Assembly (NCBI RefSeq): GCF_030145145.1
Contig: NZ_JAQYWD010000013.1
Location: 1 to 64,000, forward strand
Direction of reading: 5' to 3'
Length of the DNA: 64,000 bases
Source: Desulfobacula sp.
GTDB lineage: Bacteria; Desulfobacterota; Desulfobacteria; Desulfobacterales; Desulfobacteraceae
The notes beneath the pieces were generated by a model. The model was not told the DNA's origin and did not search any database. It was given only the letters and a program-made list of their open reading frames with translations. Positions 51,341-60,593 of this stretch are shown piece by piece. Positions within the stretch are counted from its first letter, which is position 1; each line of letters begins with the position of its first letter. A program made the position numbers and the translations under genes.

Positions 51341-52408
51341 ATGGCAAAAGTGTTAATGAAAGGAAATGAAGCAATTGGCGAAGCCGCAATCCGGGCGGGT
51401 TGTAAAAATTATTTTGCATATCCCATCACACCCCAGTCGGAAGTGGCCGAATACCTGGCAAAACGATTGCCTGAAGTCGGGGGTGTCTTTTTACAGGGCG
51501 AAAGTGAAGTCGCCGTTGGGTACATGATTTTTGGTGCCGCCGGTGCCGGTGAAAGGGTAATGACCACCTCTTCCAGTCCCGGCATCAGTTTGATGAGTGA
51601 GGCCATCTCCTATATTGCAGGGGCCCAGGTCCCTGCTGTATTTGTCAATATTATGCGGGGCGGTCCGGGTCTGGGCGGAATCCTTCCGTCCCAGGGAGAT
51701 TATTTCCAGGCCACCAAAGGGGGCGGGCATGGCGATTATCACCTGCTGGTGCTGGCACCGGACGGTGTCCAGGAAGCGGTTGAAATGACCATGAATGCCT
51801 TCACCCTGGCAGAAAAATACCGGGGTCCGGTGATGATAATGGGTGACGGGTTGATCGGGCAGATGATGGAACCGGTAGAGTTTCCGGATACCCTTAAAAC
51901 GGAACCGTCCAATAAAGACGATTGGGCCACCAGTGGCATGGACCATCGAAAGAGTGACAAGCGGAATCTGGTCAAATCCCTTTTCCTTGACCCCACCGAG
52001 CTCAACAATAACAACCTTGCCCTGAAAGCCAAATATGATCAGATGAAACGAGAAGAAGTCCTGTATGAGGGGTACAATACCGATACAGACTACACGGTTC
52101 TTATCGTCAGTTACGGCACCATGAGCCGGGTCTGCAAAACCGCCATTGACATGATGAAAGAACAGGGAATTGAGGTCGGTCTCTTAAGGCCCAAAACCCT
52201 GTTTCCATTTCCGGAAAAACCCGTTTTTGACGCAGCGACCAAAGAGAGTTGTAAACATGTTATCAGTATTGAAATGAGCATGGGACAAATGGTCGAGGAT
52301 GTGGAGCGCAGCGTTAAAGGACGGCGGGAAGTTGATTTCTATGGCGAATGCGGTGGTGATATTCCAACACCTGAAAAAATTATCCAGGTGATTAAAGCGC
52401 TGCTCTAA
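51341..52408 (+). CDS. vorB: 2-oxoacid:ferredoxin oxidoreductase, alpha subunit (VorB-like)
   Basis: 355 residues. YFAYPITPQSEVAEYLA, FLQGESEVAVGYMIFGA and TTSSSPGISLMSEAI are the pyrimidine-binding domain signatures, followed by a transketolase-C-like domain (VLIVSYGTMSRVCKTAI). The enzyme oxidatively decarboxylates a branched-chain or similar 2-oxo acid to acyl-CoA, reducing ferredoxin. VorB-type is the closest impression; the KorA type is an alternative. Neighbouring IlvE and acyl-CoA dehydrogenase support branched-chain substrates. Confidence 0.85.
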   Translation: MAKVLMKGNEAIGEAAIRAGCKNYFAYPITPQSEVAEYLAKRLPEVGGVFLQGESEVAVGYMIFGAAGAGERVMTTSSSPGISLMSEAISYIAGAQVPAVFVNIMRGGPGLGGILPSQGDYFQATKGGGHGDYHLLVLAPDGVQEAVEMTMNAFTLAEKYRGPVMIMGDGLIGQMMEPVEFPDTLKTEPSNKDDWATSGMDHRKSDKRNLVKSLFLDPTELNNNNLALKAKYDQMKREEVLYEGYNTDTDYTVLIVSYGTMSRVCKTAIDMMKEQGIEVGLLRPKTLFPFPEKPVFDAATKESCKHVISIEMSMGQMVEDVERSVKGRREVDFYGECGGDIPTPEKIIQVIKALL

Positions 52409-52433
52409 TCGTTAAATTTAGGAGAAAGATATA

Positions 52434-53171
52434 ATGGGAAAAGCATTTTCAAAGCCGGTAAGCTTAAGCGATACCATGACGCATTATTGTCCCGGCTGCA
52501 CCCATGGCATTGTTCACAGGCTTGTGGCAGAAGCCATTGATGACTTGGGTATCCAGGGAAAAACAGTGGGGATTGCCCCGGTAGGGTGTGCCGTGCTGGC
52601 ATATAATTATTTTAATTGTGACTTCCAGGAAGCCGCCCATGGACGGGCACCGGCCATGGCAACAGGAATTAAAAGAGTAAGACCGGATCTCATTGTTTTT
52701 ACTTACCAGGGAGACGGCGACCTTGCCAGTATCGGCATGGGAGAGATCATTCATGCGGCCAACAGGGGGGAGAAATTCACCACTATTTTCATCAACAATG
52801 CCATCTATGGCATGACCGGCGGCCAGATGGCCCCCACCACCATGCCAGGTCAACGGGCCACCACTGCCCCCACAGGCCGGGATACAGAACTGACCGGGAT
52901 GCCCATACGAATGGCCAACCTGTTGAAAGAACTGGTAACCCCCGGTTATGTAACCCGCCAGGCAGTACTAAACCCAAAGCAGATCAATCGAACGAAAAAA
53001 GCAATAAAAAAAGCATTTGAATACCAGGTCGAAGGAAAATGTTTCAGTTTTGTGGAAGTGATCAGCACCTGCCCGACCAACTGGGGTCTGACCCCGCTGG
53101 ATGCGTTAACATGGGCCCAGGACACGCTTCTGCCCTATTATGAACTGGGGGACTACAAGATACCTGAATAG
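52434..53171 (+). CDS. vorA: 2-oxoacid:ferredoxin oxidoreductase, beta subunit
   Basis: 245 residues. Cluster/TPP motif HYCPGCTHGIVHRL, a conserved Cys in GCAVLAYNYFNCDF, and the TPP pyrophosphate loop TYQGDGDLASIGMGE with NNAIYGMTGGQMAPTT. Binds thiamine pyrophosphate and, with the alpha subunit, forms the active site. Paired by position with the alpha and gamma genes. RBS AGGAGAAAG upstream. Confidence 0.85.
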   Translation: MGKAFSKPVSLSDTMTHYCPGCTHGIVHRLVAEAIDDLGIQGKTVGIAPVGCAVLAYNYFNCDFQEAAHGRAPAMATGIKRVRPDLIVFTYQGDGDLASIGMGEIIHAANRGEKFTTIFINNAIYGMTGGQMAPTTMPGQRATTAPTGRDTELTGMPIRMANLLKELVTPGYVTRQAVLNPKQINRTKKAIKKAFEYQVEGKCFSFVEVISTCPTNWGLTPLDALTWAQDTLLPYYELGDYKIPE

Positions 53172-53216
53172 AGGTGATATGTATTTTACTTTTTTAATTG
53201 CTTTTTGGAGAAACCA

Positions 53217-53756
53217 ATGCAAACAGAAATAAAATTTGCAGGATTTGGCGGCCAGGGAATTTTGCTCAGCGCAAAGCTTTTAGCATATGCTGCAATGAAA
53301 CAGGGCTTTTTTGTGGCCTGGGTCCCCTCCTATGGACCTGAAATGAGAGGCGGGACAGCCTATTGCACCGTTGTAATCGGTGACAAGCGCATCGGTTCCC
53401 CCATCATTAAGAACCCCAGCCATCTGGTGGCAATGAACCGCCCGTCCCTGGAAAAATTTGCCAATGATGTAAAACCCGGGGGTGTTATTTTAATCAACAG
53501 TTCTCTCATCCCCACCCGGAGCGGAAGAGAAGATATCATAGAACTTATTGTTCCGGCCAATGACAGCGCCATTGCCGTTGGCAGTGTCAAAGCCGCTAAT
53601 ATCATCGCATTAAGTGCATTTGCCGCAAAAACAAAAATAGTGGATCTGGAACTGTTGAAAGACTGTGTTAAAGCGGAATTTGCCGCCAAGGCAAAAATTA
53701 TTCCGTTGAACATGAAAGCCTTTGACGAAGGCGTGAATATCGCAAACAAGAGTTAA
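53217..53756 (+). CDS. 2-oxoacid:ferredoxin oxidoreductase, gamma subunit
   Basis: 179 residues from ATG 53217 (TTGGAG upstream; a TTG at 53205 is less likely). Motifs IKFAGFGGQGILLSAKLLA and VPSYGPEMRGGTAYC identify the gamma domain that contributes to CoA handling. Last structural subunit of the operon. Confidence 0.88.
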   Translation: MQTEIKFAGFGGQGILLSAKLLAYAAMKQGFFVAWVPSYGPEMRGGTAYCTVVIGDKRIGSPIIKNPSHLVAMNRPSLEKFANDVKPGGVILINSSLIPTRSGREDIIELIVPANDSAIAVGSVKAANIIALSAFAAKTKIVDLELLKDCVKAEFAAKAKIIPLNMKAFDEGVNIANKS

Positions 53757-53787
53757 GGTGACGTTTAAACGTTAAAAGGGGGGCAGC

Positions 53788-54282
53788 ATGATCCGAATAG
53801 AAATATCTCTTTTTCTTAAAAATGTACCGGGTGAACTGGCAAAATTAACCGAGCTTTTGGGCAGTGCAGATATTAACATTGATGCCATCACGATCCAGGA
53901 TGCCTCGGCCTATGTTCAGAACCTTTTTGAGGCCCGGGGCAAATCTTTAAAACGCCATGCCTCCTCTGCCAGCTATAGTTCCATGAGAAGAGATTCTGCT
54001 GAATTTGCCCTGATCCGACTGGTTACCAATCAGCCGGAAAAATCCATGGCGCTGTTAAACGAAAATGATTACCTGTTTGATTCAAAGGAAGTGGTGACCA
54101 TTGAAATTACCAATACCCCTGGTGAATTGACAAAAATCACTAAGAAATTTGGGGAAGAACAGATCAATATTAATTATGTTTACGGGTCTGTATCGGATTC
54201 AGATGGTAAATGCCTGTTTGTTTTCTGTCCTGAGGATGTAAAATCAGCAGCAGCGATTTTTCAAAACGGATACGAAGCGTGA
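53788..54282 (+). CDS. tandem ACT-domain protein
   Basis: 164 residues. Two ACT-type units: IEISLFLKNVPGELAKLTEL at the start and VVTIEITNTPGELTKITKKF in the second half, each with the N-P-G-E-L ligand loop. ACT domains bind amino acids, so this is probably a small sensor, perhaps of branched-chain amino acids, for the operon. No DNA-binding domain is fused. Followed by a strong terminator. Confidence 0.75.
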   Translation: MIRIEISLFLKNVPGELAKLTELLGSADINIDAITIQDASAYVQNLFEARGKSLKRHASSASYSSMRRDSAEFALIRLVTNQPEKSMALLNENDYLFDSKEVVTIEITNTPGELTKITKKFGEEQININYVYGSVSDSDGKCLFVFCPEDVKSAAAIFQNGYEA

Positions 54283-54294
54283 TGAACCATTACT

Positions 54295-54334
54295 AAAGCA
54301 GCCATTTTATATTTTCTTAAAATGGCTGCTTTTT
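54295..54334. terminator. intrinsic terminator between convergent genes
   Basis: AAAGCAGCCATTTT/AAAATGGCTGCTTTTT, a 14-bp perfect stem with A- and T-tracts, so it can work in both directions. Confidence 0.92.
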
Positions 54335-54383
54335 GTCGTCTCTATTACAATCCCAGCAATTTCCGGAGGAAAAAGGATCTCTA

Positions 54384-55538
54384 TCAAAGATTTCGCTTAT
54401 CTTTCAGCATCTGGTTTGAAATAACGATTCTCTGGATCTCACTGGTGCCTTCATAAATGGTAAACACCCGGGCATCCCGATAGAATCGTTCAACGGCATA
54501 CTCTTTGGTAAAGCCGTATCCACCGTGTATTTGAATTGCCCGGGCCGTGATGTCGTTCACCATCTCCGAGGCAAACAGCTTGGCAATGGAGGCTTCCCTG
54601 GTATGGGGGTCTCCCCGGTCTTTCATGGATGCGACGGAAAAAATCAATTGTTTGGCAGCTTCAATCTGGGTGGCCATGTCGGCAATCTGGAACCGGATGG
54701 CCTGATGTTTTGAAATGGGGGTGCCAAATTGTTTTCTTTGTTTTGCGTATTTTACGGCAGCATCAAATGCTGCCATGGCCACACCATAGGATTGAGCAGC
54801 AATTCCGATTCTGCCGCTGTCCAGACCCGACATGGCGATTTTAAACCCGTCCCCTTCGTTCCCCAGTCTATGGGATACAGGGACCCTGCAGTTTTCCAGA
54901 ATTAAATCCGTTGTATCCGATGCCCGCAATCCCATTTTATCTTCCAGGCGGCCCACGATTAAGCCGGGCGTTCCCTTGGGGATAATAAAACAGCTGATCC
55001 CCTTATGCCCTTTGCCCTCATCCGTTTTCGCGGTGACCAGAACCACTTTCGAATGTTTACCCGAGGTAATGAACCGCTTGGTGCCGTTTAAAACATAATG
55101 ATCCTTTTCCCTTACCGCCATTGTTTGCTGGCTCACCGGATCAGATCCGGCATCGGGTTCCGTCAGCCCGAAAGCCCCGATCATCTCGCCGGACGCCAGG
55201 GGAACCAGGAAGTCTTGTTTTTGTTCTTCTGTGCCGAATTTATAAAGACTTTCACACACAATTGAATTTTGAACGGACATGACAACAGAGGTGGATGCAC
55301 AGGAATAGGCAATTTCAGACAAGGCAAGGACATAGGAAATTGTATCTGCAGACTCACCACCATATTGTTCAGGTATCATCATGCCCATTAATCCCAACTC
55401 ACCCATCTGCCTGAAATTTTCTGCGGGAAATTCTTTTGTTTTGTCCCTTTCGGCTGCCGTTGCTGCGATGACTTTCCGGGAAAATTCCCTGACCATATTC
55501 TGAATCATCAATTGTTCATTGGTAAGCTTGAATAACAT
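54384..55538 (-). CDS. acyl-CoA dehydrogenase
   Basis: 384 residues, standard length. Signatures FGLTEPDAGSDPVSQQT, RFITSGKHSKVVLVTA, SGLDSGRIGIAAQSYGVA and QIHGGYGFTKEYAVERFYRD, with the catalytic base in FTIYEGTSEIQRIVIS. FAD enzyme of beta-oxidation; short- or branched-chain type by resemblance. Placed between the 2-oxoacid oxidoreductase operon and the XRE-cupin/IlvE genes, consistent with the step after oxidative decarboxylation of branched-chain 2-oxo acids. Confidence 0.9.
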   Translation of the reverse strand: MLFKLTNEQLMIQNMVREFSRKVIAATAAERDKTKEFPAENFRQMGELGLMGMMIPEQYGGESADTISYVLALSEIAYSCASTSVVMSVQNSIVCESLYKFGTEEQKQDFLVPLASGEMIGAFGLTEPDAGSDPVSQQTMAVREKDHYVLNGTKRFITSGKHSKVVLVTAKTDEGKGHKGISCFIIPKGTPGLIVGRLEDKMGLRASDTTDLILENCRVPVSHRLGNEGDGFKIAMSGLDSGRIGIAAQSYGVAMAAFDAAVKYAKQRKQFGTPISKHQAIRFQIADMATQIEAAKQLIFSVASMKDRGDPHTREASIAKLFASEMVNDITARAIQIHGGYGFTKEYAVERFYRDARVFTIYEGTSEIQRIVISNQMLKDKRNL

Positions 55539-55574
55539 AATTTATCCCTCTTCCCCCCTTATTTCCTTGAACCG

Positions 55575-56135
55575 CTAGGGTGCATACACCACAACAATGA
55601 GCTCAGCATCGGTTTTTCCGGTATTTCGCAAGTCATGTTTAATACTAGAATTAAAATGGAGCGAGTCCCCTTTTTTCAAACGATTGACATGATCCCCCAC
55701 CTGGATTTCCACCCGGCCTTTCAGCACATACACGAATTCCTCTCCCTCATGCTGAAATCCGACACCCCCATGACTTTTTTCTGCCTCAACCACGATCCTG
55801 AAGGGTTTAAGGTGTTTGTTTTCAGCACTGAAGGCCAGGGGGGTGTAGGCATAGTTATCCGTTCGCTTGGTGTAGGCCTGGGATCTTTCCTGAAGGGTGT
55901 CATCCTGCTCTTTTAACAAAAAGCTGGAATCAATATGAAGGGTTCTTGAAATTTGCAACAGGTTCCCGACTGAAGGCCGTTGATCACCTGTCTCAATTTT
56001 TTTGATAACGTCTTTTGACAACCCTGTTTCATTGGCCATGGTATCCAGGCTGATTTTTTTATCCAGCCGAGCCCGCCTTATTCGCTTTCCAATGGGTATG
56101 ATGCCCTTCTTTTTAGCCATGTTATCTCCCATCAT
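55575..56135 (-). CDS. XRE-family regulator with cupin domain
   Basis: 186 residues, start at 56135 or at the internal ATG four residues later. An HTH (about 16-72) with KISLDTMANETGLSKDVIKK and QRPSVGNLLQISRTL is followed by a cupin (about 110-185) with FQHEGEEFVYVLKGRVEI and GDSLHFNSSIKHDLRNTG. These regulators sense small molecules through the cupin. It reads toward the acyl-CoA dehydrogenase gene 36 bp away and likely forms an operon with it. Confidence 0.85.
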   Translation of the reverse strand: MMGDNMAKKKGIIPIGKRIRRARLDKKISLDTMANETGLSKDVIKKIETGDQRPSVGNLLQISRTLHIDSSFLLKEQDDTLQERSQAYTKRTDNYAYTPLAFSAENKHLKPFRIVVEAEKSHGGVGFQHEGEEFVYVLKGRVEIQVGDHVNRLKKGDSLHFNSSIKHDLRNTGKTDAELIVVVYAP

Positions 56136-56162
56136 CTTATGCTGTGAACACCCCCATATTGA

Positions 56163-56178
56163 TTGAGCGCTCGTTCAT
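56163..56178. promoter_or_regulatory. candidate TetR-type operator, site 1
   Basis: TTGAGCGCTCGTTCAT (complement ATGAACGAGCGCTCAA), 28 bp upstream of the XRE-cupin gene. Similar sequences lie upstream of ilvE (57337) and of the gene at the window end (63879). Confidence 0.4.
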
Positions 56179-56224
56179 AATAGTATCATTAAAAAAACCG
56201 ATCCTTCTTTTCCCGGTAAAAAGA

Positions 56225-57289
56225 TTAATCGATGACGTCAATCCAGTTTTCAGTATCATCGGCTTTTCCATATTGGATATCGGTAAGTGCATGATAAAAC
56301 TTCATGGCTGTTTCACCCGGTTTGCCATCCCCAATGGAAAAAACCTTATCTCCATAACGTATTTCCCCCACAGGAGAAATTACAGCAGCGGTTCCCGAAC
56401 CAAACACCTCGGTCAAGTTTCCGTCCGCATGGGCCTTAAAGACTTCATCAATACTGATTTTTCTTTCAGACAGGGTCATGCCCCACTTTTTGGCCAGGCT
56501 GATGACCGAATAGCGGGTGATTCCCGGCAGGATACTCCCATTCAGGTTGGGCGTCACCAGTTCATCTCCGATAAGCAGGAAAATATTCATGGCACCCACC
56601 TCTTCAATATATTTTCTTTCAATGGCATCCAGCCATAGCACCTGGGCATATCCATTCTTCTTGGCTTCTTCCGATGCAAACAGGCTGGCTGCGTAGTTGG
56701 CCGCCGTCTTGAATTCCCCCACTCCCCCCCGGATGGCCCGGACATGATTCTTTTCCACCCAGATTTTAACGGGATTAAGCCCTTCGGCATAGTATGCCCC
56801 CACAGAAGACAGGATGATAAAAAATTTATAGGTATAAGAGGCGCGAACCCCTATAAACGGATCCGTTGCAATAATAGTAGGTCGGATATACAGGGAGGTA
56901 CCAAGGGTTTCGGGAATCCATTTTTCTTCCAGCTTGATCAATTGTTTCATGGCATCCATGACAAAATCAACATCAATCTCCGGGATGCACATGCCTTTTG
57001 CACTCCGGTTCATTCTTTCAAAATTATCCCTGGGTCTGAACAGACAGATCTTTTTATCCGGGGTTTTATACGCTTTTAATCCCTCAAAAATGGCCTGGCC
57101 ATAATGAAACACCATGGCAGACGGGGGAACGGAAAAGTCAGCATAGGGTTCTATTCGAGGGTCATGCCACCCGTTATCTTCAGAATATTCCATGACAAAC
57201 ATATGATCCGTGAACACCTGGCCGAATCCTAAATCAGAATCTTTTGGCCGTGTTCTGTTCGTCTGTACCGGGGTGACTTTAATTTCCAT
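56225..57289 (-). CDS. ilvE: branched-chain amino acid aminotransferase
   Basis: 354 residues from ATG 57289 (GGAGG 5 bp upstream); an earlier in-frame ATG lacks a site. PLP fold type IV. FVMEYSEDNGWHDPRIEPYA at the start, HYGQAIFEGLKAYK, the lysine in VGEFKTAANYAASL, VEEVGAMN-type loop (YIEEVGAMNIFLLI) and EVFGSGTAAVISPVG. This long form is typical of class II IlvE. It interconverts Leu/Ile/Val and their 2-oxo acids, which the oxidoreductase at 51 kb could consume. Confidence 0.92.
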   Translation of the reverse strand: MEIKVTPVQTNRTRPKDSDLGFGQVFTDHMFVMEYSEDNGWHDPRIEPYADFSVPPSAMVFHYGQAIFEGLKAYKTPDKKICLFRPRDNFERMNRSAKGMCIPEIDVDFVMDAMKQLIKLEEKWIPETLGTSLYIRPTIIATDPFIGVRASYTYKFFIILSSVGAYYAEGLNPVKIWVEKNHVRAIRGGVGEFKTAANYAASLFASEEAKKNGYAQVLWLDAIERKYIEEVGAMNIFLLIGDELVTPNLNGSILPGITRYSVISLAKKWGMTLSERKISIDEVFKAHADGNLTEVFGSGTAAVISPVGEIRYGDKVFSIGDGKPGETAMKFYHALTDIQYGKADDTENWIDVID

Positions 57290-57336
57290 TATTTCCTCCA
57301 TAAATTTCATTAAAATTAACATTGCTTTTTAAATTA

Positions 57337-57355
57337 TATGAGCGCTAAACGAATG
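57337..57355. promoter_or_regulatory. candidate TetR-type operator, site 2
   Basis: TATGAGCGCTAAACGAATG, about 48 bp upstream of ilvE, shares the TGAGCGCT half with the sites at 56163 and 63879. Confidence 0.3.
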
Positions 57356-57414
57356 CTTTGTCAAGATAATTTCATCTCTTCTATTATCACAGGCTCATTT
57401 TTCAAGCCATTATA

Positions 57415-57591
57415 TTAAATGATTTGCACACTTAAGACAAAGGAAAAAATGCCCACAACGATATTCTGTTTTTTCCTCCGCTGCTTAACCTCTCTTTGCA
57501 GCAATATCATTTCACTGGCATTTGCAATAAACCCAATAAACGTCCCGCCGCCAAGAACAATAATAAGGATTGCCCCAGTAAGATCCTGCAT
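57415..57591 (-). CDS. small membrane protein, 58 residues
   Basis: ATG at 57591 with AAAAGGAT upstream. The protein begins MQDLTGAILIIVLGGGTFIG, has a basic middle (REVKQRRKKQN) and a second hydrophobic segment IVVGIFSFVLSV before TAA at 57415. Two short transmembrane segments around a positively charged loop make it a plausible real gene. No family is recognised. It lies between ilvE and the divergent threonine dehydrogenase. Confidence 0.45.
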   Translation of the reverse strand: MQDLTGAILIIVLGGGTFIGFIANASEMILLQREVKQRRKKQNIVVGIFSFVLSVQII

Positions 57592-57701
57592 GAATATGTG
57601 ATCCTTTTTTTGAAAGAATTGATAGATGGTATTTCATCAACATTTGTGGTATAGCCATTTTATATGAAAAAATATTAATACACATCATAACTTCATCGGA
57701 C

Positions 57702-58745
57702 ATGTCTGCCATGAAAACCATGAAAGCAATCGTAAAGGCAAAGCCGGAAAAAGGCTTATGGCTTCAGGATGTTCCAATTCCCGGTATTCGCCACAATGAA
57801 GTCTTAATCAAAATCATTAAAACCGCTATCTGCGGAACAGATGTCCATATTTATAACTGGGACAAATGGTCACAGCAAACCATTCCGGTTCCCATGCATA
57901 TCGGCCATGAATTTGTGGGGACCATTGAACACATCGGTTCCCATGTGGTGGATTTTAAACCCGGAGACCTGGTGTCCGGTGAAGGTCATCTGGTGTGCGG
58001 GCATTGCCGGAACTGCCTGGCCGGACGGCGGCACTTGTGCAAGGACACAAAAGGGGTAGGGGTTAACAGAGCCGGTGCCTATGCCGAGTATCTGGCCATA
58101 CCGGTAACAAATGTCTGGTATTGTAATACAACCATCCCCCTGGATGTGCTGGCCTGTTTTGACCCCCTGGGAAATGCCACCCACACGGCATTGTCCTTTG
58201 ATGTTCTGGGTGAAGATGTCCTGATCACCGGTGCCGGCCCCATCGGATGCATGGCCGCAGCCATTGCCAGGCATGCCGGCGCCAGGTTTGTGGTGGTGAC
58301 GGATGTCAACCCGTACCGGCTTGATCTGGCTAAAAAAGCCGGCGCCACCTTGGCCATTGATGTGACCCAACACAGCATTGAACAGGCCCAGAAAGATCTG
58401 GGCATGAAAGAGGGGTTTGATGTGGCCATGGAAATGTCCGGCAATCCAGCGGCCCTGACATCCATTCTGGATAACATGTGCCATGGCGGGAAAATAGCGC
58501 TTCTGGGCATCATGCCCGACGCTGCCAATATTGACTGGAACAAAGTGGTGTTTAACATGTTGACGATCAAGGGCATATATGGCAGGGAAATGTATGAAAC
58601 CTGGTATAAAATGAGCAGCATGATTCAATCCGGGCTTGATATCACACCGTTAATCACCCATAAATTTCATTACACCCAATTTCAAAAAGGGTTTGATGTG
58701 ATGCGATCCGGTCAATCGGGAAAAGTCGTCCTGGACTGGAATTAA
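57702..58745 (+). CDS. tdh: L-threonine 3-dehydrogenase
   Basis: 347 residues, start at 57702 or 57711. Zinc-dependent medium-chain dehydrogenase: catalytic zinc Cys in [16 protein letters not shown], His-Glu in HIGHEFVGT, structural zinc cysteines in [19 protein letters not shown] motif [12 protein letters not shown]. The TDH-typical residues ([17 protein letters not shown]-like GAYAEYL) favour threonine dehydrogenase over sorbitol dehydrogenase. The product 2-amino-3-oxobutyrate would be used by the ligase encoded 44 bp downstream. Confidence 0.9.
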   Translation: MSAMKTMKAIVKAKPEKGLWLQDVPIPGIRHNEVLIKIIKTAICGTDVHIYNWDKWSQQTIPVPMHIGHEFVGTIEHIGSHVVDFKPGDLVSGEGHLVCGHCRNCLAGRRHLCKDTKGVGVNRAGAYAEYLAIPVTNVWYCNTTIPLDVLACFDPLGNATHTALSFDVLGEDVLITGAGPIGCMAAAIARHAGARFVVVTDVNPYRLDLAKKAGATLAIDVTQHSIEQAQKDLGMKEGFDVAMEMSGNPAALTSILDNMCHGGKIALLGIMPDAANIDWNKVVFNMLTIKGIYGREMYETWYKMSSMIQSGLDITPLITHKFHYTQFQKGFDVMRSGQSGKVVLDWN

Positions 58746-58789
58746 CTGACGTCTTCAGTTATTGTCACCTTTTTTCGGAGGTATACAGA

Positions 58790-60013
58790 ATGAGCACCGT
58801 TAAACTTGATCATTCCCTGATGCAGGAATTAGACCTATTAAAGCAGGAAGGACGAGCCAAACCCCCTGAAAGAATTATTGACCACTATATTCCGCCCAAA
58901 GAGGAATATGGCCCTCGATATACATTGGTCGGAAATGATCATGAGTTTATCCGGCTGAACTCCAATTCTTATCTGTCCCTTTCCCATCACCCTGAATTGA
59001 TGGCTGCCGCAGACAAGGCAACCCATGAATTTGGCGTTGGCCCGGGGGCTGTCCGGTTCATAGATGGCACCTTTACGTATCATGCCGGCCTGGAACGAAG
59101 AGTGGCCGCATTTGTAGGAAAGCCCTCCGCTAAAATCTTCAACTCTGCCTACACCGCAAACTGCGGGCTCGCCCTGAGTCTTTCCCACAAGAAAACCCAT
59201 TGGATCGGGGATCAGTTGAACCATAACAGCATTATCCGGGCCATGAGAATCAGCAATATCCCCAGGGCGAACAAGGGTATTTTCAAACACAATGACATGA
59301 CGGACCTGAAACGCTGCCTGGAGGAGGTCCGCCCGGACATGGAACGTGTCATCGTTATCTTTGACGGTATTTTCAGCATGCGGGGGGATTATGCCCCCAT
59401 CGATAAAATCAATGCCCTCTGCCAGGACTACGATTCAAAATTCAAAGACGGGGTTATCACGGTTGTGGATGATTCCCATGGAATCGGTGCCTATGGGGAT
59501 ACCGGCCGGGGCACCTCTGATTTTTGTGGCGCTTCACCCGATATTATCATCGGGACCTTTGGAAAAGCCTTTGGTGTCAACGGGGGATTTATTGCCGGCA
59601 GCCCGACCCTTATCGAATCTGTCCGGCAAACGGCGGATACCTATATTTATACCAATCCGTTAAGTGTTGCAGACTGTGCCGCAGCCATAAAAGCCATTGA
59701 TATCTGTGACAGTGACACGGGTCTCAGCCTGCTGAAAAACTTGAAAGAAAGGACCCTGCAATTCCGGCAGGGGCTTGAACGGCTTGGGAAAGAGTCCATC
59801 CCAGGCCCCCACCCCGTTGTACCGGTACTGGTGAGAGACACCCAGAAAACCCATGAACTTGTGGCCTATTTGTTCGATCAGGGGATTCTGGTGGTGGGAT
59901 TGACGTTTCCCGTGGTGCCCCGGGGGGATGAAACCATCAGATGTCAAATAAATGCCTGTCATACGGCTGCCGATATAGCCTATGTTATTGACTGTTTAAA
60001 CAATTTTGAATGA
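58790..60013 (+). CDS. kbl: 2-amino-3-ketobutyrate CoA ligase-like alpha-oxoamine synthase
   Basis: 407 residues. PLP lysine in IIGTFGKAFGVNGGF; NSNSYLSLSHHPELM, GPGAVRFIDGTFTYHAGLE, FDGIFSMRGDYAPI and VVDDSHGIGAYGDTGRG match the family, which also includes 8-amino-7-oxononanoate synthase. Pairing with tdh indicates KBL function: cleaving 2-amino-3-oxobutyrate with CoA to glycine and acetyl-CoA. RBS CGGAGG precedes the ATG. Confidence 0.88.
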   Translation: MSTVKLDHSLMQELDLLKQEGRAKPPERIIDHYIPPKEEYGPRYTLVGNDHEFIRLNSNSYLSLSHHPELMAAADKATHEFGVGPGAVRFIDGTFTYHAGLERRVAAFVGKPSAKIFNSAYTANCGLALSLSHKKTHWIGDQLNHNSIIRAMRISNIPRANKGIFKHNDMTDLKRCLEEVRPDMERVIVIFDGIFSMRGDYAPIDKINALCQDYDSKFKDGVITVVDDSHGIGAYGDTGRGTSDFCGASPDIIIGTFGKAFGVNGGFIAGSPTLIESVRQTADTYIYTNPLSVADCAAAIKAIDICDSDTGLSLLKNLKERTLQFRQGLERLGKESIPGPHPVVPVLVRDTQKTHELVAYLFDQGILVVGLTFPVVPRGDETIRCQINACHTAADIAYVIDCLNNFE

Positions 60014-60067
60014 CATCAAACATAACGGATTTCCCCATTTGCCTGAAAAAATTAAACAGGAGACTGA

Positions 60068-60592
60068 ATGAACAATCAGAACATTCTTGAAAACAAAAAA
60101 GTGCTTGTGGTGGATGATGAAACAGATATTCTGGAAACCCTTGAAGAGTTGTTGTACATGTGTTCGGTGGATACCGCAGCGACCTTTGAAGAGGCCATTG
60201 TCCTTTTAAAAAACAATGCCTATGATGTTGCGGTATTAGACATCATGGGGGTTAAAGGCTATGATCTTTTGAAAATCACCAACAAACTTGATATCCCCAG
60301 CCTGATGCTGACAGCCCATGCCCTCACCCCGGATAACTTAAAGCAGTCCATTGATCAGGGGGCAGATGCCTATGTCCCCAAAGACAAACTCGTTGATATC
60401 TCGCTGTATATTGCCGACATATTGACGGCCAGAAAAGAAGGGAAAAAAGCCCATTTTAAATGGTTTTCCTTACTCAAACCCGTGTTTGATAAACTATTTG
60501 GTGAAGACTGGCGGAAAAAAGACAGGGACTTCTGGGATGAATTTGATGAACGCCAGATTTCCTCAAGGGAGGACATTCAAAAAATGGAATAG
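60068..60592 (+). CDS. response regulator (receiver domain with C-terminal extension)
   Basis: 174 residues. Receiver domain (about 10-125): acidic pair VVDDETDILE, phospho-acceptor Asp in VAVLDIMGVKGYD, Thr/Ser in LMLTAHALT, Lys in YVPKDKLVD. The last ~45 residues (FKWFSLLKPVFDKLFGEDWR) are not a known output domain. Convergent with a histidine kinase gene one base away, its probable partner. Confidence 0.85.
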   Translation: MNNQNILENKKVLVVDDETDILETLEELLYMCSVDTAATFEEAIVLLKNNAYDVAVLDIMGVKGYDLLKITNKLDIPSLMLTAHALTPDNLKQSIDQGADAYVPKDKLVDISLYIADILTARKEGKKAHFKWFSLLKPVFDKLFGEDWRKKDRDFWDEFDERQISSREDIQKME

Positions 60593-60593
60593 T

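Noticed and set aside
57419-57601. 60-codon plus-strand frame between ilvE and tdh
   Set aside because: It is antisense to a better supported minus-strand small membrane protein and has no ribosome binding site.
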